Shown here: piece by piece, positions 11,252-22,880 of the stretch
How positions within the stretch are numbered: position 1 is the first letter of the stretch
Layout of the letters: the number at the start of each line of letters is the position of its first letter
Assembly: GCA_020152595.1 (NCBI GenBank)
Contig: JAIGNY010004447.1
Span: 4,041,501 to 4,105,500 of the forward strand
Direction of reading: 5' to 3'
Source: Chiridota heheva
Taxonomy: Eukaryota; Echinodermata; Holothuroidea; Apodida; Chiridotidae
Length of the DNA: 64,000 nt
The notes under the pieces: model-generated
The model's database searches: none
Seen by the model: only the letters and a program-made list of their open reading frames with translations
Told to the model about the DNA's origin: nothing
Translations under genes and position numbers: made by a program

Positions 11252-12000
11252 TTAAATGCAAGAACCACAAATGCGCAGTAACCTCTTATGAATGGGGATA
11301 TTTTGTAGTTTGATTTTGTCGAAATCTGAGTATCTTGTGATGTGCACCTGGGATGTGCAGCAATAAATAGTCTGACAGTGGAAACTAACAATAATAAAAC
11401 GTTAGGCTTTGATCTCAAGACCTGTTTTACAAGCTGTAAAATTGACCCTGCAAAAAAAAAAAAAAAAAAAAAAAAAAGCTTCAATTGTGGTGATCAATTT
11501 TGCCAAAAAAAAAATGTTACAAAATAAACAAACAAAAAAAGGTTTCAACACAGCATGCAGAAAGGATACAGCATGTTTCGCAAACATCGCGCCCATTTTA
11601 CCCGAAGACTGGACTAAATATGAACTGTATTTGAGGCTGTAATGGTACTTCATGGGCCAAAATCACAGCATGCATGATGAAAGCCCTAGCGAGTATGGTA
11701 AGAAAGTTAGGCGATGTTGAGATTGAATGAACGTTCTGTTCTGTCCTTTCCAAACCAAATTTCGAGCACATTTTCAATAAAAAGGATGATTCATACTGTA
11801 GAAATAAACTTTTCATTATTTAGAAAGCAAAATTCCAGTGTTTATTTGGGCAATGGAGTCCTTTGCCATACCGGTTGCACAATTTTTTACTTAACATCGT
11901 TTTTGAGCAGCTTTGGTGTACTTTGGTGTACTTCCAAAAGTTACGGTACTAAATGCGAGTAATCGCTAAACGCTTGCATTTATTTGCGTGTTACGTTTAT

Positions 12001-12880
12001 GACCTGTGTCATGAAGGTTTTATAGCCCGGTTGTCGACGGAGGTTGACCCTTTGCTGACCCAACCAAACACCCCAAATGCAACGAACAACTTGTTATGTT
12101 TACCAACACAACACAGAGAGGTCCAAATGCCATACACTTCACCCACACTAACTTTGTTGTACACGTGCGGTACGATACGCCAAAGTGATTAGACAATCTT
12201 GTACTATAACTGCTATAGTATGCATGCATGGTAAATCACTGTATGATTACCTAAGTTAATTTATCATGGGAGAAATAAAGAAATACAAAATATAATGCAT
12301 CTTTGAAAAAATACACAAGCATTCAAAATTCAAGTGTTCATAAAAATGGGAAGACTTTGTTTTGTATTTAACCTCCAATATCCTATGCATTTAAGTTTTG
12401 TATAATCACTCATTAGGCCTAGACTTCATCTCATATTGACGAGGAACAGATGTGGTATATACTTGTCATGTCATTAGTTTGTATCAGCCTGGTTTGCAGT
12501 ACATATTTTTAATAAAATTTTATCTTGTACTTAAAATTGAATGTACAGTATACCCAAGCCCTTGATATTTTGTCCGTGATATTCTGAGTTAATTCACTGA
12601 ACAGAAGCTGCCCTTGGAAATACAGGTTCCTTCAAACCCACGGTTCCACCCGTAATGCTGAAAACATTTATTCCCAGGGTTCATATATCATACGTAGCCT
12701 GAACTTTTAAAGCAATGTATTGCTATAAAGAAGGGTGTGATATAAAATGTTTGTTCTTTTGTCAGTCTTACTAAGTCAATGCTACTTACATTTTACTAAA
12801 AAAAAACTCAAATTTTAATTCTGTTTAAGAACAATTCAGAAGGGATTGCAATTGCTATATGATCATCACTTTACCTAGGG
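12001..12880. other. Intron 3 sequence, nothing recognised
   Basis: AT-rich unique-looking sequence without a transposon signature or splice-consistent exon that I recognise. Confidence 0.4.
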
Positions 12881-13050
12881 ATGCACTACAGGGGGTGGGC
12901 TTTCCCCCACAAGATCGCTTCCTCTCCCACCTGCCGCCAGAAAATTGTGTAAAGTTACACATTTTGTCTGATATATATATCCTATATATAGGCTTTTGCC
13001 CCGATGAGACCAAATTGCCACTCTCTTGCCTCCCCCTCCATATGAGTTTG
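12880..13050. repeat. Dispersed repeat, copy 1 (pair with 15775-16000)
   Basis: It contains 'cgcttcct', 'ccagaaaatt', 'acattttgtc', a short 'gtataggctttt'-like stretch, then 'gagaccaaattgcc' and 'ctctcttgcc'. The same succession occurs at 15775-16000. It adjoins the RNase H LINE but is absent from the other LINE ends in the window, so it is a separate repeat. Confidence 0.6.
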
Positions 13051-14815
13051 TTTGTAGGAAGGAGAGTAAACAGGGGAGATTGATATAAACACAAGAACTA
13101 AAAGCCAGAAAGCTGGGATCGAGTGAGGAGGTGTATGGGTGAAAAAATAATGTAGAGAGAGAGGGGGGTGGGCAAGGAGGACTAAATATGGTTGTATAGG
13201 GAAGCATGATAAAGAACGGAGATAATTTTATCCAGAGTTTTTTTTTTGAAGAGCTCGGCTATTGAGTTGTGGGCAGCAAGGGAAGCTCTGGGAAGGTTGA
13301 AAAGGGGGCAAGCAAGGAGAATGTGATGGACTGTGAGGGTGCAGAGGCAATTGTTGCAGAAGGGTGGGGGAGCCAATAAGGAGGTGGAGTGAGTGAGGTG
13401 AGTGTGACCTATTCTAAGGCGAATAATGTGGACGTTGTCGACACGGGATAGGTTGTGAATGGTGGGTTTGATTGGAATGGTGGGTTGGATGATGTGGAGT
13501 TTGTTATCTATTTGGGAGTCCCATGAGGTTTGCCCATGGCTACGAACGAGGGAAGCGATAAGCGGTTTGATGTCAGAAAGGGTTTGGGAAATGCAGTGGG
13601 GGAGAGGTTGAGGGCAAGCTTAGCGGCTGCATCAGCCCTGTCTTTGCCAGGGATGCCAACATGGCTGGGTATCCAGAAGAAAAGAATACTTTTCCTGCAG
13701 AGGGTGGACGAAAGGAGTTTCCAGAGGAGGTGGGATGTGAAGTTATCCCATTTAAGATTTAGTAAAGCAGTTAGAACAGCCTTGGAGTAAGAGAAGATGG
13801 CAAAAAGGCTGAGCAGAGAGTACTCAATAAAGTTGACGGCAAGGAGGATAGCCTTTGCCTCGGCTGAAAAGATGGACAAGTAGTCCGAAAGTCTGCTACT
13901 GAGGGTGATGTCTTGGATGACGGCACCAGCAGCTGTCTTGTCACCTTCCTTGGAGCCATCAGTATAGATGCAGGTGTAGTTTAAGAGTTGGTCTTTGATT
14001 TGGTTGTGGAGATTGATGAGGATGTTAAGGTGTGATAGCATTTTGAGTGGGGAGAGGATGCAGTTCTTCTCAAGGTACCAGCAAAGCCTGTTGTTGACCA
14101 TACATTCCATGATCTTGCAAAGGCAGGAGGTAAGAGCGATGGGCCAGTAGTTATTAGGGTTGGACCTGTCTTTGTTAGGCTTGGGGGTGATGATGGCCTC
14201 TCTCCAGGTGTTAGGGAAAGTGTGAGGACCACAAGTAATTGTACATTTTGAGGAGGATGTCTAAGGAATTCCTGGGGAGGTTTTTGAGTAGATTGTAGTG
14301 GATGCCGTCTGGGCCTTGATAGGAGGATCCAGATTTTTGAGGGCGGAGGATAGCTCTGAGTAGGTTAACGGAAGGTTGTTGTTTTCCTGATTGTTAGACC
14401 GGAAGTTAAGGTTCTTTTTAGCCTTGATTTTCTGGTTGCAGTAGGAGTGAGAAAGATTTTCATTGGAGGAGGTATTGGCAAAAGTGGAGGATAGGCAGTT
14501 AGTGATGTCTTTGAGGTCGGTGATTTTGGTGTTGTTATGAATGAGATGAGAGATATTGTTGGAGGAGCTATTCCCTTGAAGTTTTGATCATGTTCCAGAC
14601 CTCGGAGGGGGCGGTCTGAAGATCCAAAGAAGAGACATATGTAAGTTTCCCAGGAGACCTTTTTACTGAGTTTGATGGTCTTCCTGGCTTTGGCTCTGAG
14701 GATGCCAAAGTTATCAAGGTTTTGGGGTGAGGGGTGGGTTTTGAAGAGACGAAGGGCTTTGTTTTTGAGGGAAATAGAGTAACACTTCGCAAGTATCTCT
14801 CTAGCACTGGAATAA
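13050..14815 (-). mobile_element. RNase H-bearing LINE remnant (I/Nimb-like)
   Basis: The minus-strand frames include an RT part at about 14330-14100 (QGPDGIHYNLLKN, then LPRNSLDILLK, FPNTWREAIITPKPNK, and NNYWPIALTSCLCKI in another frame). An RNase H domain follows at 14110-13508, starting IYTDGSKEGDKTAAGAVIQD, then FSAEAKAILLAVNFIE and WIPSHVGIPGKDRADAAAK; these hold the expected acidic and His residues. The palm segment with the catalytic Asp pair appears to be missing between them, and frameshifts are present. The 3' section (13182-13376, NNCLCTLTVHHILLACP) looks like a degenerate cysteine-histidine motif typical of this LINE group. It is not functional. Confidence 0.8.
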
Positions 14816-15094
14816 TATAGCCTATAACTTAAAGCAATAGTTCAGTGGTCAAGTATGTCTATACCTCATGTGAAAGAGGACTTCAATAGAAAAATGGCAA
14901 AGAAACTAATTCAATATCTTATTCTGTTAAAGAGATATTCAAGTTTAAAGCTGTCTTATCTGTCTAGAAATACCTAGTGTAGTAAGTCTACAATGAAAAG
15001 TTGGTGCCCAGATCCTCATTTTCCTAACAATCGTTAATTTTTGTTAGTTTTTTACTATTTAAATTATTTTTTCTCATAATTTCTTTAGATGGCA
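14816..15094. other. Unassigned intronic sequence
   Basis: AT-rich, nothing recognised. Confidence 0.4.
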
Positions 15095-15415
15095 TCTTAT
15101 AATTAGCCTTACTAGATTCTGTTTTACTACTTTCCTGACATATTCAATGTCTTTTAAGCCACAAAATCGCAGGACAAACTATGATAAAATACATAAAGAT
15201 TTTGAGGAATCTAAGGCTGTGATGTCACAACTAGTCTGATTTCAGTCGTTTCTATATAGATTATACCAAACTTTAAACTTAAATATCTCCTTCACTGAAT
15301 AAGAATTTTGTATGCTTTCTTTACCAATTTGTTTCTTTTGAAGTCCTTTTTCATATAAGATGGACTTGCTTAACACCTGTACTAATTCTTTAAAGTTCTT
15401 ATTTCAGTACACATA
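15095..15415. repeat. Diverged duplicate of the intron 4 locus, single-copy for the 30-bp unit
   Basis: The stretch from 'gattctgttttacta' through 'ttttgaggaat', one unit 'ctgatttcagtcgtttctat', and 'gtatgctttctt' to 'cctttttcatataaga' parallels 6030-6960 in the same order and orientation. The 30-bp unit is present once here but about 24 times there. It therefore shows the state before the minisatellite grew. Confidence 0.75.
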
Positions 15416-15774
15416 AGACAAGATTTTTACCTACAGCATTTGTCGGGTCGAGACAGTAGTAAACCAAGTTCAGACTAAAAATAAATGATTTTCTGCTTAT
15501 TAATTAGCTGTGTGATGTATTCTTACGAATGTCAAAAGTAATTTCGTCTACTTTTTTGAAGAACTATTTTCAATGATTTTATTGCAATTAAGGTGTTGAG
15601 AATATTTGAAGCGGTTGCACTTACAAGACTCCGTACTATATCAAAAAATGTGTATAGCCTCCGTATTCTGTTAATATTTCATTTAAAACAAAGCTTATTT
15701 GCAATTTTAATTCATGGATCATGGAAGAAAGAAATTATATCTCAATCACTGCTGCATATAGTAGAAATGAGACC

Positions 15775-16000
15775 AGGACAACAGTGGCTGCATCCCTTCC
15801 CCACGAGATCGCTTCCCTCACAAGATTGCTCCCCACACACACGAGATCGCCCCTCCCCACACCCTTTCCCCACCAGAAAATTTGGTAAAGTGACATATTT
15901 TGTCCGATGTATAGGTTTTTTCCCCCATGAGAACAAATTGGCCCTCTCTTGCCCACCCCCACTCTATGACCAAAATTCGGGTCCCCACTGCAGCACAAGC
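15775..16000. repeat. Dispersed repeat, copy 2 (pair with 12880-13050)
   Basis: It shares 'gagatcgcttcc', 'ccagaaaattt', 'acatattttgtccgatg', 'gagaacaaattggcc' and 'ctctcttgcc' with copy 1, in the same order. Confidence 0.6.
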
Positions 16001-16365
16001 AGAAATTAATGGATTTACTACTTTCACCCATCTACTTCAACGGTAGGCATTCTAGAATGTTTTCATGTTCTGGATTTCTATGCATAAAGTAGTTAAAAAG
16101 TTTGCAGCCCAACATTTACAAAACTCTGTACTAAAATTAAAATGTGTGCAGCTTTTAAAAGCTTCATACGGTATCTAAAAAAGAAATTCAGCCTATTTGA
16201 AACTTCAAACAGATAAAAGAAAGAAACAAACAATGATGCATATACTATGAGACCATGAACGACCAGAACAACAGAAATTAATAGATTTACTTACACATCT
16301 AACTCTACAGTAGCCCTTGGGGAACGTTTTCATGTTCTGAATTTCTATGCATAAATGACTATTAG
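16000..16365. repeat. Local direct duplication, spacing about 260 bp
   Basis: 'cagaaattaatggatttact' and the following 'gttttcatgttctggatt' then 'tctatgcataaa' (about 15998-16095) recur at about 16264-16355 with few changes. Confidence 0.7.
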
Positions 16366-16944
16366 GAGAGTGAAGAGGTACAGAACCAGCAACAATCACA
16401 ATCTGTATGTTTATAATATTTTATGTGATTTATTAAAGCCTGTGAAACATTTTTAATGTAGGTTTCTGACAACACTATAAGACAAAACATCAGATTAAAC
16501 TTGCAAATGTTTTCATAGGCAAATATATGTAGCTTCAAGTTCATGCGATTTCAAAACAAAATCAGATCTTTTCACCAACAAACCTTGCTTAAACAAAGGA
16601 GATTATTTTTGTTGAATTTTCGCGGTGTTAATCCTCATTAAAAAAAACACAGAAAGGTCACACACACATTGTTTACACAAACTAAGAGTGAATGCGTGGA
16701 TGCTTGTTTCTTGTTGACAATAGATTCAATAGGCAACTCTGTGCTATTTGTGGGTCAGGGTTCGTCCGCGAACATTGGTTGGGTGACGGTCGTGTAAAGC
16801 CCTTTTGACGCAGCCCCTTAATAAAATCAGTAAACATTCACAGCTCTACAATCCATTGTATCCACACATCCTTCTAAATGTTTCTTTTCAGTGCTCTCAA
16901 ATCTTAGCACCCATCAGACCTCTTTTACCAAATATCATCCTGCA
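16366..16944. other. Unassigned intronic sequence
   Basis: Nothing recognised before the satellite array begins. Confidence 0.4.
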
Positions 16945-19360
16945 TCTTCCGCATGTCCACAGTTTGCATTATCAAACCCATACATACCATCCTGCATCTT
17001 CCTCATGTCCAGTTTGCATTATCAAACCCATACATACCACCCTGCACCTTCCTCATGTCCACAATTTGCATTATCAAACCCATACATATCATCCTGCATC
17101 TTCCTCATGTCCACAGTTTGCATTATCAAACCCGTGCATACCATCCTGCATCTTCCTCATGTCCACAATTTGCATTATCAAACCCATACATACCATCCTG
17201 CATCTTCCTCATGTCCACAGTTTGCATTATCAAACCCATGCATACCATCCTGCATCTTCCTCATGTCCACAGTTTGCATTATCAAACCCATACATACCAT
17301 CCTGCATCTTCCTCATGTCCACAATTTGCATAATCAAACCCATACATACCATCCTGCATCTTCCTCATGTCCACAGTTTGCATTATCAAACCCATACATA
17401 CCATCCTGCATCTTCCTCATGTCCACAGTTTGCATTATCAAACCCATACATCATCCTGCATCTTCCTCATGTCCACAGTTTGCATTATCAAACCCATACA
17501 TCATCCTGCCTCTTCCTCATGTCCACAGTTTGCATTATCAAACCCATACATATCATCCTGCATCTTCCTCATGTCTACAGTTTGCATTATCAAACCCATA
17601 CATACCATCCTGCATCTTCCTCATGTCCACAGTTTGCATTATCAAACCCATACACACCATCCTGCATCTTCCTCATGTCCAGTTTACATTATCAAACCCA
17701 TACATACCATCCTGCATCTTCCTCATGTCCACAGTTTGCATTATCAAACCCATACATACCATCCTGCATCTTCCTCATGTCCAGTTTACATTATCAAACC
17801 CATACATACCATCCTGCATCTTCCTCATGTCCACAATTTGCATTATCAAACCCATACATACCATCCTGCATCTCCCTCATGTCCACAGTTTGCATTATCA
17901 AAGCCATACATACCATCCTGCATCTTCCTCATGTCCAGTTTGCATTATCAAACCCATACATACCATCCTGCATCTTCCTCATGTCCACAGTTTGCATTAT
18001 CAAACCCATACATACCATCCTGCATCTTCCTCATGTCCACAGTTTGCATTATCAAACCCATACATACCATCCTGCATCTTCCTCATGTCCACAGTTTGCA
18101 TTATCAAACCCATACATACCATCCTGCATCTTCCTCATGTCCACAGTTTGCATTATCAAACCCATACATACCATCCTGCATCTTCCTCATGTCCAGTTTA
18201 CATTATCAAACCCATACATACCATCCTGCATTTTCCTCATGTCCACAATTTGCATTATCAAACCCATACATACCATCCTGCATCTCCCTCATGTCCACAG
18301 TTTGCATTATCAAAGCCATACATACCATCCTGCATCTTCCTCATGTCCAGTTTGCATTATCAAACCCATACATACCATCCTGCATCTTCCTCATGTCCAC
18401 AGTTTGCATTATCAAACCCATACATACCATCCTGCATCTTCCTCATGTCCACAGTTTGCATTATCAAACCCATACATACCATCCTGCATCTTCCTCATGT
18501 CCACAGTTTGCATTATCAAACCCATACATACCATCCTGCATCTTCCTCATGTCCACAGTTTGCATTATCAAACCCATACATACCATCCTGCACCTTCCTC
18601 ATGTCCACAGTTTGCATTATCAAACCCATACATACCATCCTGCATCTTCCTCATGTCCAGTTTACATTATCAAACCCATACATACCATCCTGCATCTTCC
18701 TCATGTCCACAATTTGCATTATCAAACCCATACATACCATCCTGCATCTTCCTCATGTCCACAGTTTGCATTATCAAACCCATACATACCATCCTGCATC
18801 TTCCTCATGTCCAGTTTGCATTATCAAACCTATACATACCATCCTGCATCTTCCTCATGTCCACAGTTTGCATTATCAAACCCATACATACCATCCTGCA
18901 TCTTCCTCATGTCCACAGTTTGCATTATCAAACCCATACATACCATCCTGCATCTTCCTCATGTCCAGTTTGCATTATCAAACCCATACATACCATCCTG
19001 CATCTTCCTCATGTCCACAGTTTGCATTATCAAACCCATACATACCATCCTGCATCTTCCTCATGTCCACAGTTTGCATTATCAAACCCATACATCATCC
19101 TGCCTCTTCCTCATGTCCACAGTTTGCATTATCAAACCCATACATATCATCCTGCATCTTCCTCATGTCTACAGTTTGCATTATCAAACCCATACATACC
19201 ATCCTGCATCTTCCTCATGTCCACAATTTGCATTATCAAACCCATACATACCATCCTGCATCTTCCTCATGTCCACAGTTTGCTATCAAACCCATACATA
19301 CCATCCTGCATCTTCCTCATGTCCACAGTTTGCTATCAAACCCATACACACAATCACCTC
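16945..19360. repeat. 52-bp satellite array (about 46 units) abutting exon 3
   Basis: Units of 52 bp run as 'cacagtttgcattatcaaac', 'ccatacataccatcctgcat', 'cttcctcatgtc'. Common variants are 50 bp (cca for ccaca), 49 bp (catacatcat) and 48 bp (tttgctatc at the right end). No phase of the unit contains a stop, so all three plus frames stay open for up to 860 codons; this is a property of the repeat and no start context, domain or codon bias supports a protein. Rare markers recur at fixed distances: 'catctccctc' at 17869 and 18281, and 'cctgcctcttcc' at about 17506 and 19098. This shows block duplication inside the array. Its right end is about 40 bp from the exon 3 donor. Confidence 0.96.
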
Positions 19361-19400
19361 TTATGGTCAAAGGTTGGACAAAAATGAAAGGTGAACTTAC

Positions 19401-19455
19401 TTCCATTATCTGTTCTCTTTAATGCTCCTTCTTTTTGAGGACATAGTTCACATCG
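19401..19455 (-). CDS. MLLT10: AF10/AF17-like gene, coding exon 3 (zinc knuckle)
   Basis: This 55-bp minus-strand exon encodes RCELCPQKEGALKRTDNG plus one base of the next codon. This is the C-x2-C half of the zinc knuckle that lies between the two PHD fingers in AF10/AF17. The acceptor is tattttcaag and the donor is gtaagt. It begins in phase 0, matching exon 2, and ends in phase 1, matching exon 4. No lesion is visible. The donor is followed within about 40 bases, in gene sense, by the 52-bp satellite. Confidence 0.93.
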
Positions 19456-19591
19456 CTTGAAAATAGAAAGAGAGAGAGAATGTCCACATGGATGAAATAC
19501 TGTGTGGTTAGCAATTAATTATATTGACATCAATAACAGTTAGTACATCTTTTTATGGGGTTTACTTTTCTAGTTTTCAAGAGATTAAACC

Positions 19592-19691
19592 CCTTACTCT
19601 ACTATGCGGCAATATTATTGCCGTTTTGAGTGCCCCCATTTTTGACCCCGCCTCCCAAGTGCGTTTTCAAAAACGTTCTGGTAGAGTAAGG
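19592..19691. mobile_element. Small foldback MITE, copy 1
   Basis: A ~100-bp unit starts ccttactctac and ends gtagagtaagg, an 11-bp perfect terminal inverted repeat. It has an inner palindrome 'ggcaatattattgcc'. A second copy in the same orientation follows 140 bp later. Confidence 0.7.
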
Positions 19692-19827
19692 ATTAATAAA
19701 CCCGCGACATTTGAGCCAACTCAACAATACATGCAGAATGGTCCCGGCGGGTGGCCCACTGAAGCAGAACGAGCCTAACTCTGCTGCTCGGAAGACAGGA
19801 CCCTTCAATAATTATCCTGTACTTAAT

Positions 19828-19930
19828 CCTTACTATACCACATGGCGAAATTGTCGCCATTTTGGGTGCTCCATCTTGACCCTGCCTGCCTCCCACGCGC
19901 TTTTTCAAAAAAAGTGCTCGTAGAGTAAGG
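19828..19930. mobile_element. Small foldback MITE, copy 2
   Basis: It starts ccttactatac and ends gtagagtaagg. The interior 'ggcgaaattgtcgcc' corresponds to the palindrome of copy 1, and the following 'ttttgggtgctcc' and 'ccacgcgctttttcaaa' also match. The two copies differ at many positions, so they are not a recent duplicate. Confidence 0.7.
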
Positions 19931-20566
19931 GTTTTAAGCTTGGTTGGTTGCTAGCATGCCTTACAGTCACATCAGCTGGTGATGTGCTTTTGGCGAGTGT
20001 GAATAAAGGTGATAAAAATGATCTCAAGATGTCACAGTCAATATGCATGCATCAGGTGCACTTTGAATACAAGACTTCTATTCTATGTTAATTATCTATT
20101 CACTATGCATCTATTACCTTGGCATGATGAAGACCAGTTCATAACACTAATGCACCAGTGTAAAGTAGATACTGTATCAATGAAATTCTCTTGTGCAACT
20201 AGAAATTTGAAGTCTCGCCTGGCATATATTTTTGACTTCTCATTTTACAATTAGTAACAATGTATGTTTTTACAAGCAACGGATTAGAAACCAGAACTAA
20301 AAGGTTTTGTGGTTCAATGCTTTTCTCATAAGCTGATTGATTTGAAAAATTTGTATTAACTGTCATGTTATTGCATATCATGAAATATTTGTTCCATGAT
20401 ATTCATTCATGAGCCACACCCACCATGCAGATCAATAAAAATGTTGACAACATTAGCATTTGCACAAAAATTAATAACATTGTAATAGCAAGTATTGATG
20501 CAAAAAAGGTTGCTCATTTATTAAATTTCAAGAATTTATCAGTAAACCCCGCATGTACAGACACTC

Positions 20567-21192
20567 ATCTGTTTGTTTGTTTGATGAGGGCTTAACGGCA
20601 CCACGACAACGAAGGAAGGAAAGGAAACGGGAAGAATGAGAGAAATTCAAGTACAAAAGGTCAAAAAGCTGTAATTGAGAGGGGAGGTGCATGGTTGAAA
20701 CAAAAACAAAGTAGAAAGGGGGTGGAAGAGGAGAATTAAATATGGTTGTAGAGGGAGGCATGATGAAGGAAGGAGTTAATTTTATCCGGAGGATTTTTCT
20801 GGAAGAACTCAGCAATTGAGTTGTGGGGAGCGAGGGAAGCTCTGAAAGGTTGTACAGGGGGCAAGCAAGGAGAACATGATGGATTGTGAGGGTGCAATGG
20901 CAATTGTTGCAGAGGGGTTAGGGGAGCCAATAAGGAAGAGGTGGGAATTAGTGAGGTGGGTGTGACCAATTCTAAGACAAGTAATATGAACGTTGTCGAT
21001 ACGAGGGAGGTTGTTGATGGTGAATTTAATCGAAATTGTGGGCTGGATTACATGGAGTTTATTATCAATTTGGGAGTTCCATGAGGTTTGCCAGTTGTCA
21101 CGAACAAGGGAAGCGATAAGCGGATTGATATCAGAGAGGGTTTTGGGAAAAAGGGCAGGGAGGAGATTGAGTGCATCATATAGCATAAATCT
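20567..21192 (-). mobile_element. 3' end of the RNase H-type LINE, copy in the tandem array
   Basis: It begins (plus strand) tctgtttgtttgtttgatga and 'gggcttaacggcaccac', the family 3' end in minus orientation. The C-terminal frame 20736-21186 shows NNLPRIDNVHITCLRIGHTH and NPSATIAIAPSQSIMFSLL, matching the copies at 8575-9061 and 13050-14815. It is 5'-truncated. Confidence 0.85.
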
Positions 21193-21836
21193 GATATATC
21201 GTTCATGAGATACAGTATGGTGTTGACATCATTTAGCACTGTCACATTAAGCCATGCCCACCATGCATTTTATTGACATCTACTGATAACATAAGCATGT
21301 ACACAATAACCAATAAAATTATCATGCCCAATATGATGCAAAACGGATATACAGTTGCTCAATTATCACTTTTTCAATATTTTCACTTTAAGCCATGCCC
21401 ACTTATTAATATGGCACATCTACAGCCCATGGGCTATCTGTGTACCAAATATGACAAGAATCCAGTTTACCGTACTTGAGATACTGTGTTTACAAGCATT
21501 TTTCAGCAACACCATATTAAACCCCACCCACTACGCATATTAATGAAATTCAACATTTTTACATCATGAACATGTACACACCAGCTAACATCATAATTAT
21601 CCCAAATATGATACAAAACAGACATGCAGTTGTTAAAATATGAACATTTCAAGATTTTTACATTAAACCCCGCCTACTCATTAATATGCATGACATCACC
21701 ACCAAATACTAAAGGGCACATCTACAGGCCAAGGGCTATCTGTGTACCACATATGAATTGAACCCCATGTACAGTTCTTGAGATAACATATTTACAAGCT
21801 CTTTTCAACAAAATCATGTAAAGCCCCACCCACTAT

Positions 21837-22880
21837 TAGAGCTGTGACCGTTTAGCGTGTACACGCTACACGCTCGCAAATCTTGTAAACGTTTACTAAA
21901 TACTTCATTGCGAGTAATCGTTTTTCATACATCATAGTGTCTTGCCGTTGAAAATCAATATTCATGATTCAAATCACACACACATTTGGCTGACAAAATT
22001 CCAATCAATGACTTTTTACAAACTGTAAACCCGATTAGCATAATCCTTTTTAAATGTACGAATCACAAATGCGCAGTAATCACGAATGAATGGGGATATT
22101 ATGCACTTTGATTTCGCCGAAATCTGAGTAATCTAACTTGTAAAATGCACCGCGAATGTGCAGCAGTAAACAGTGAAACTAACGATAGGCCTAACGTTAG
22201 GCCATAAGGCTTTAAATCCCACGCAATCAAGGCCCGTTTTATCGACCAAAAAACACTTGAATCGTGACAATCAGTACATTTACATGTAAATATTACCTGA
22301 TGAGTCAAATAAATTTTGCAATAAAAGAACAAATATTGCATAATAAATAAACAGAAAAAGGTTTTAACGGAGCTGAAATTTTGCATGCATTGCAAAGATG
22401 GCGGCCATTTTTTCGAGAGGACTGATATTTCAGAACTTCCTGGTGATGGTGGCGTAGTTTTGAAATGTTTTACGGCGAGGTATATCTCATAGGCCTCAGT
22501 ATGCAAAATTTTCACAGAACTTTGAAAGCCGTAGCTAATAGGACAAAAAAGTTACGCCATGTTGAGTTTCAATGACATTGAAAGGAAGTTATCTGTTCTT
22601 CCTAAACTGAATTTCCATGCATATTTTCCATAAAAATGATGATTTATACTGTGGAAGTAAACTTTTCACGATTTGGAAAGCAAAACTCAGCATCTATTTA
22701 AGCAATGCAGTCAGTACTTTTGCCATACTGGTTGCGCAATTTTTTTACTTCGCCTCGTAGTTTTAGAGCAATTTTGGTGTATTTCCGAAAATTACAGTAC
22801 TAAACTCGTGTACACGATACACGCTCCCTTTTTTTTGGCTTGTTCACGTTTACTAAAATCCCTAAACGTTCACAGCTCTA
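21837..22880 (-). mobile_element. Non-autonomous hAT element, copy 1 (intact ends, 1,044 bp)
   Basis: The terminal inverted repeats are TAGAGCTGTGACCGTTTAG on the left and, read inward from the right, TAGAGCTGTGAACGTTTAG. A perfect 8-bp target duplication, cccactat, lies at 21829-21836 and 22881-22888, inside a unit of the ~300-bp array. An 8-bp duplication and this type of terminus point to the hAT superfamily. There is no transposase frame, so it would need an enzyme supplied in trans. Confidence 0.92.

Larger units (their letters stand above)
7372..12000 (-). mobile_element. Non-autonomous hAT element, copy 4, heavily interrupted
   Basis: The left end starts TAGAGCTGTGAC, the terminal repeat of the 1.05-kb family seen intact at 21837-22880. 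About 60 bp in, it is interrupted by a CR1-like LINE. The family sequence resumes at about 10068 (gtgagtaattgc, then the region matching 'cacacacatttggctgac'). It is interrupted again by a TTAA-flanked insert at 10207-11251 and then runs on to about 12000, where the right terminus is degenerate. A 26-A homopolymer sits at about 11452-11477. I could not find the flanking 8-bp duplication, so the right end is approximate. Confidence 0.75.

Noticed and set aside
11342-11653. Short ORFs with poly-Lys or poly-Phe
   Set aside because: They cross a 26-A homopolymer inside the split hAT copy.
16805-19422. Three overlapping plus-strand ORFs of 860, 843 and 675 codons
   Set aside because: They are the three phases of the stop-free 52-bp satellite unit; no domain, codon bias or start context, and the region is intronic.
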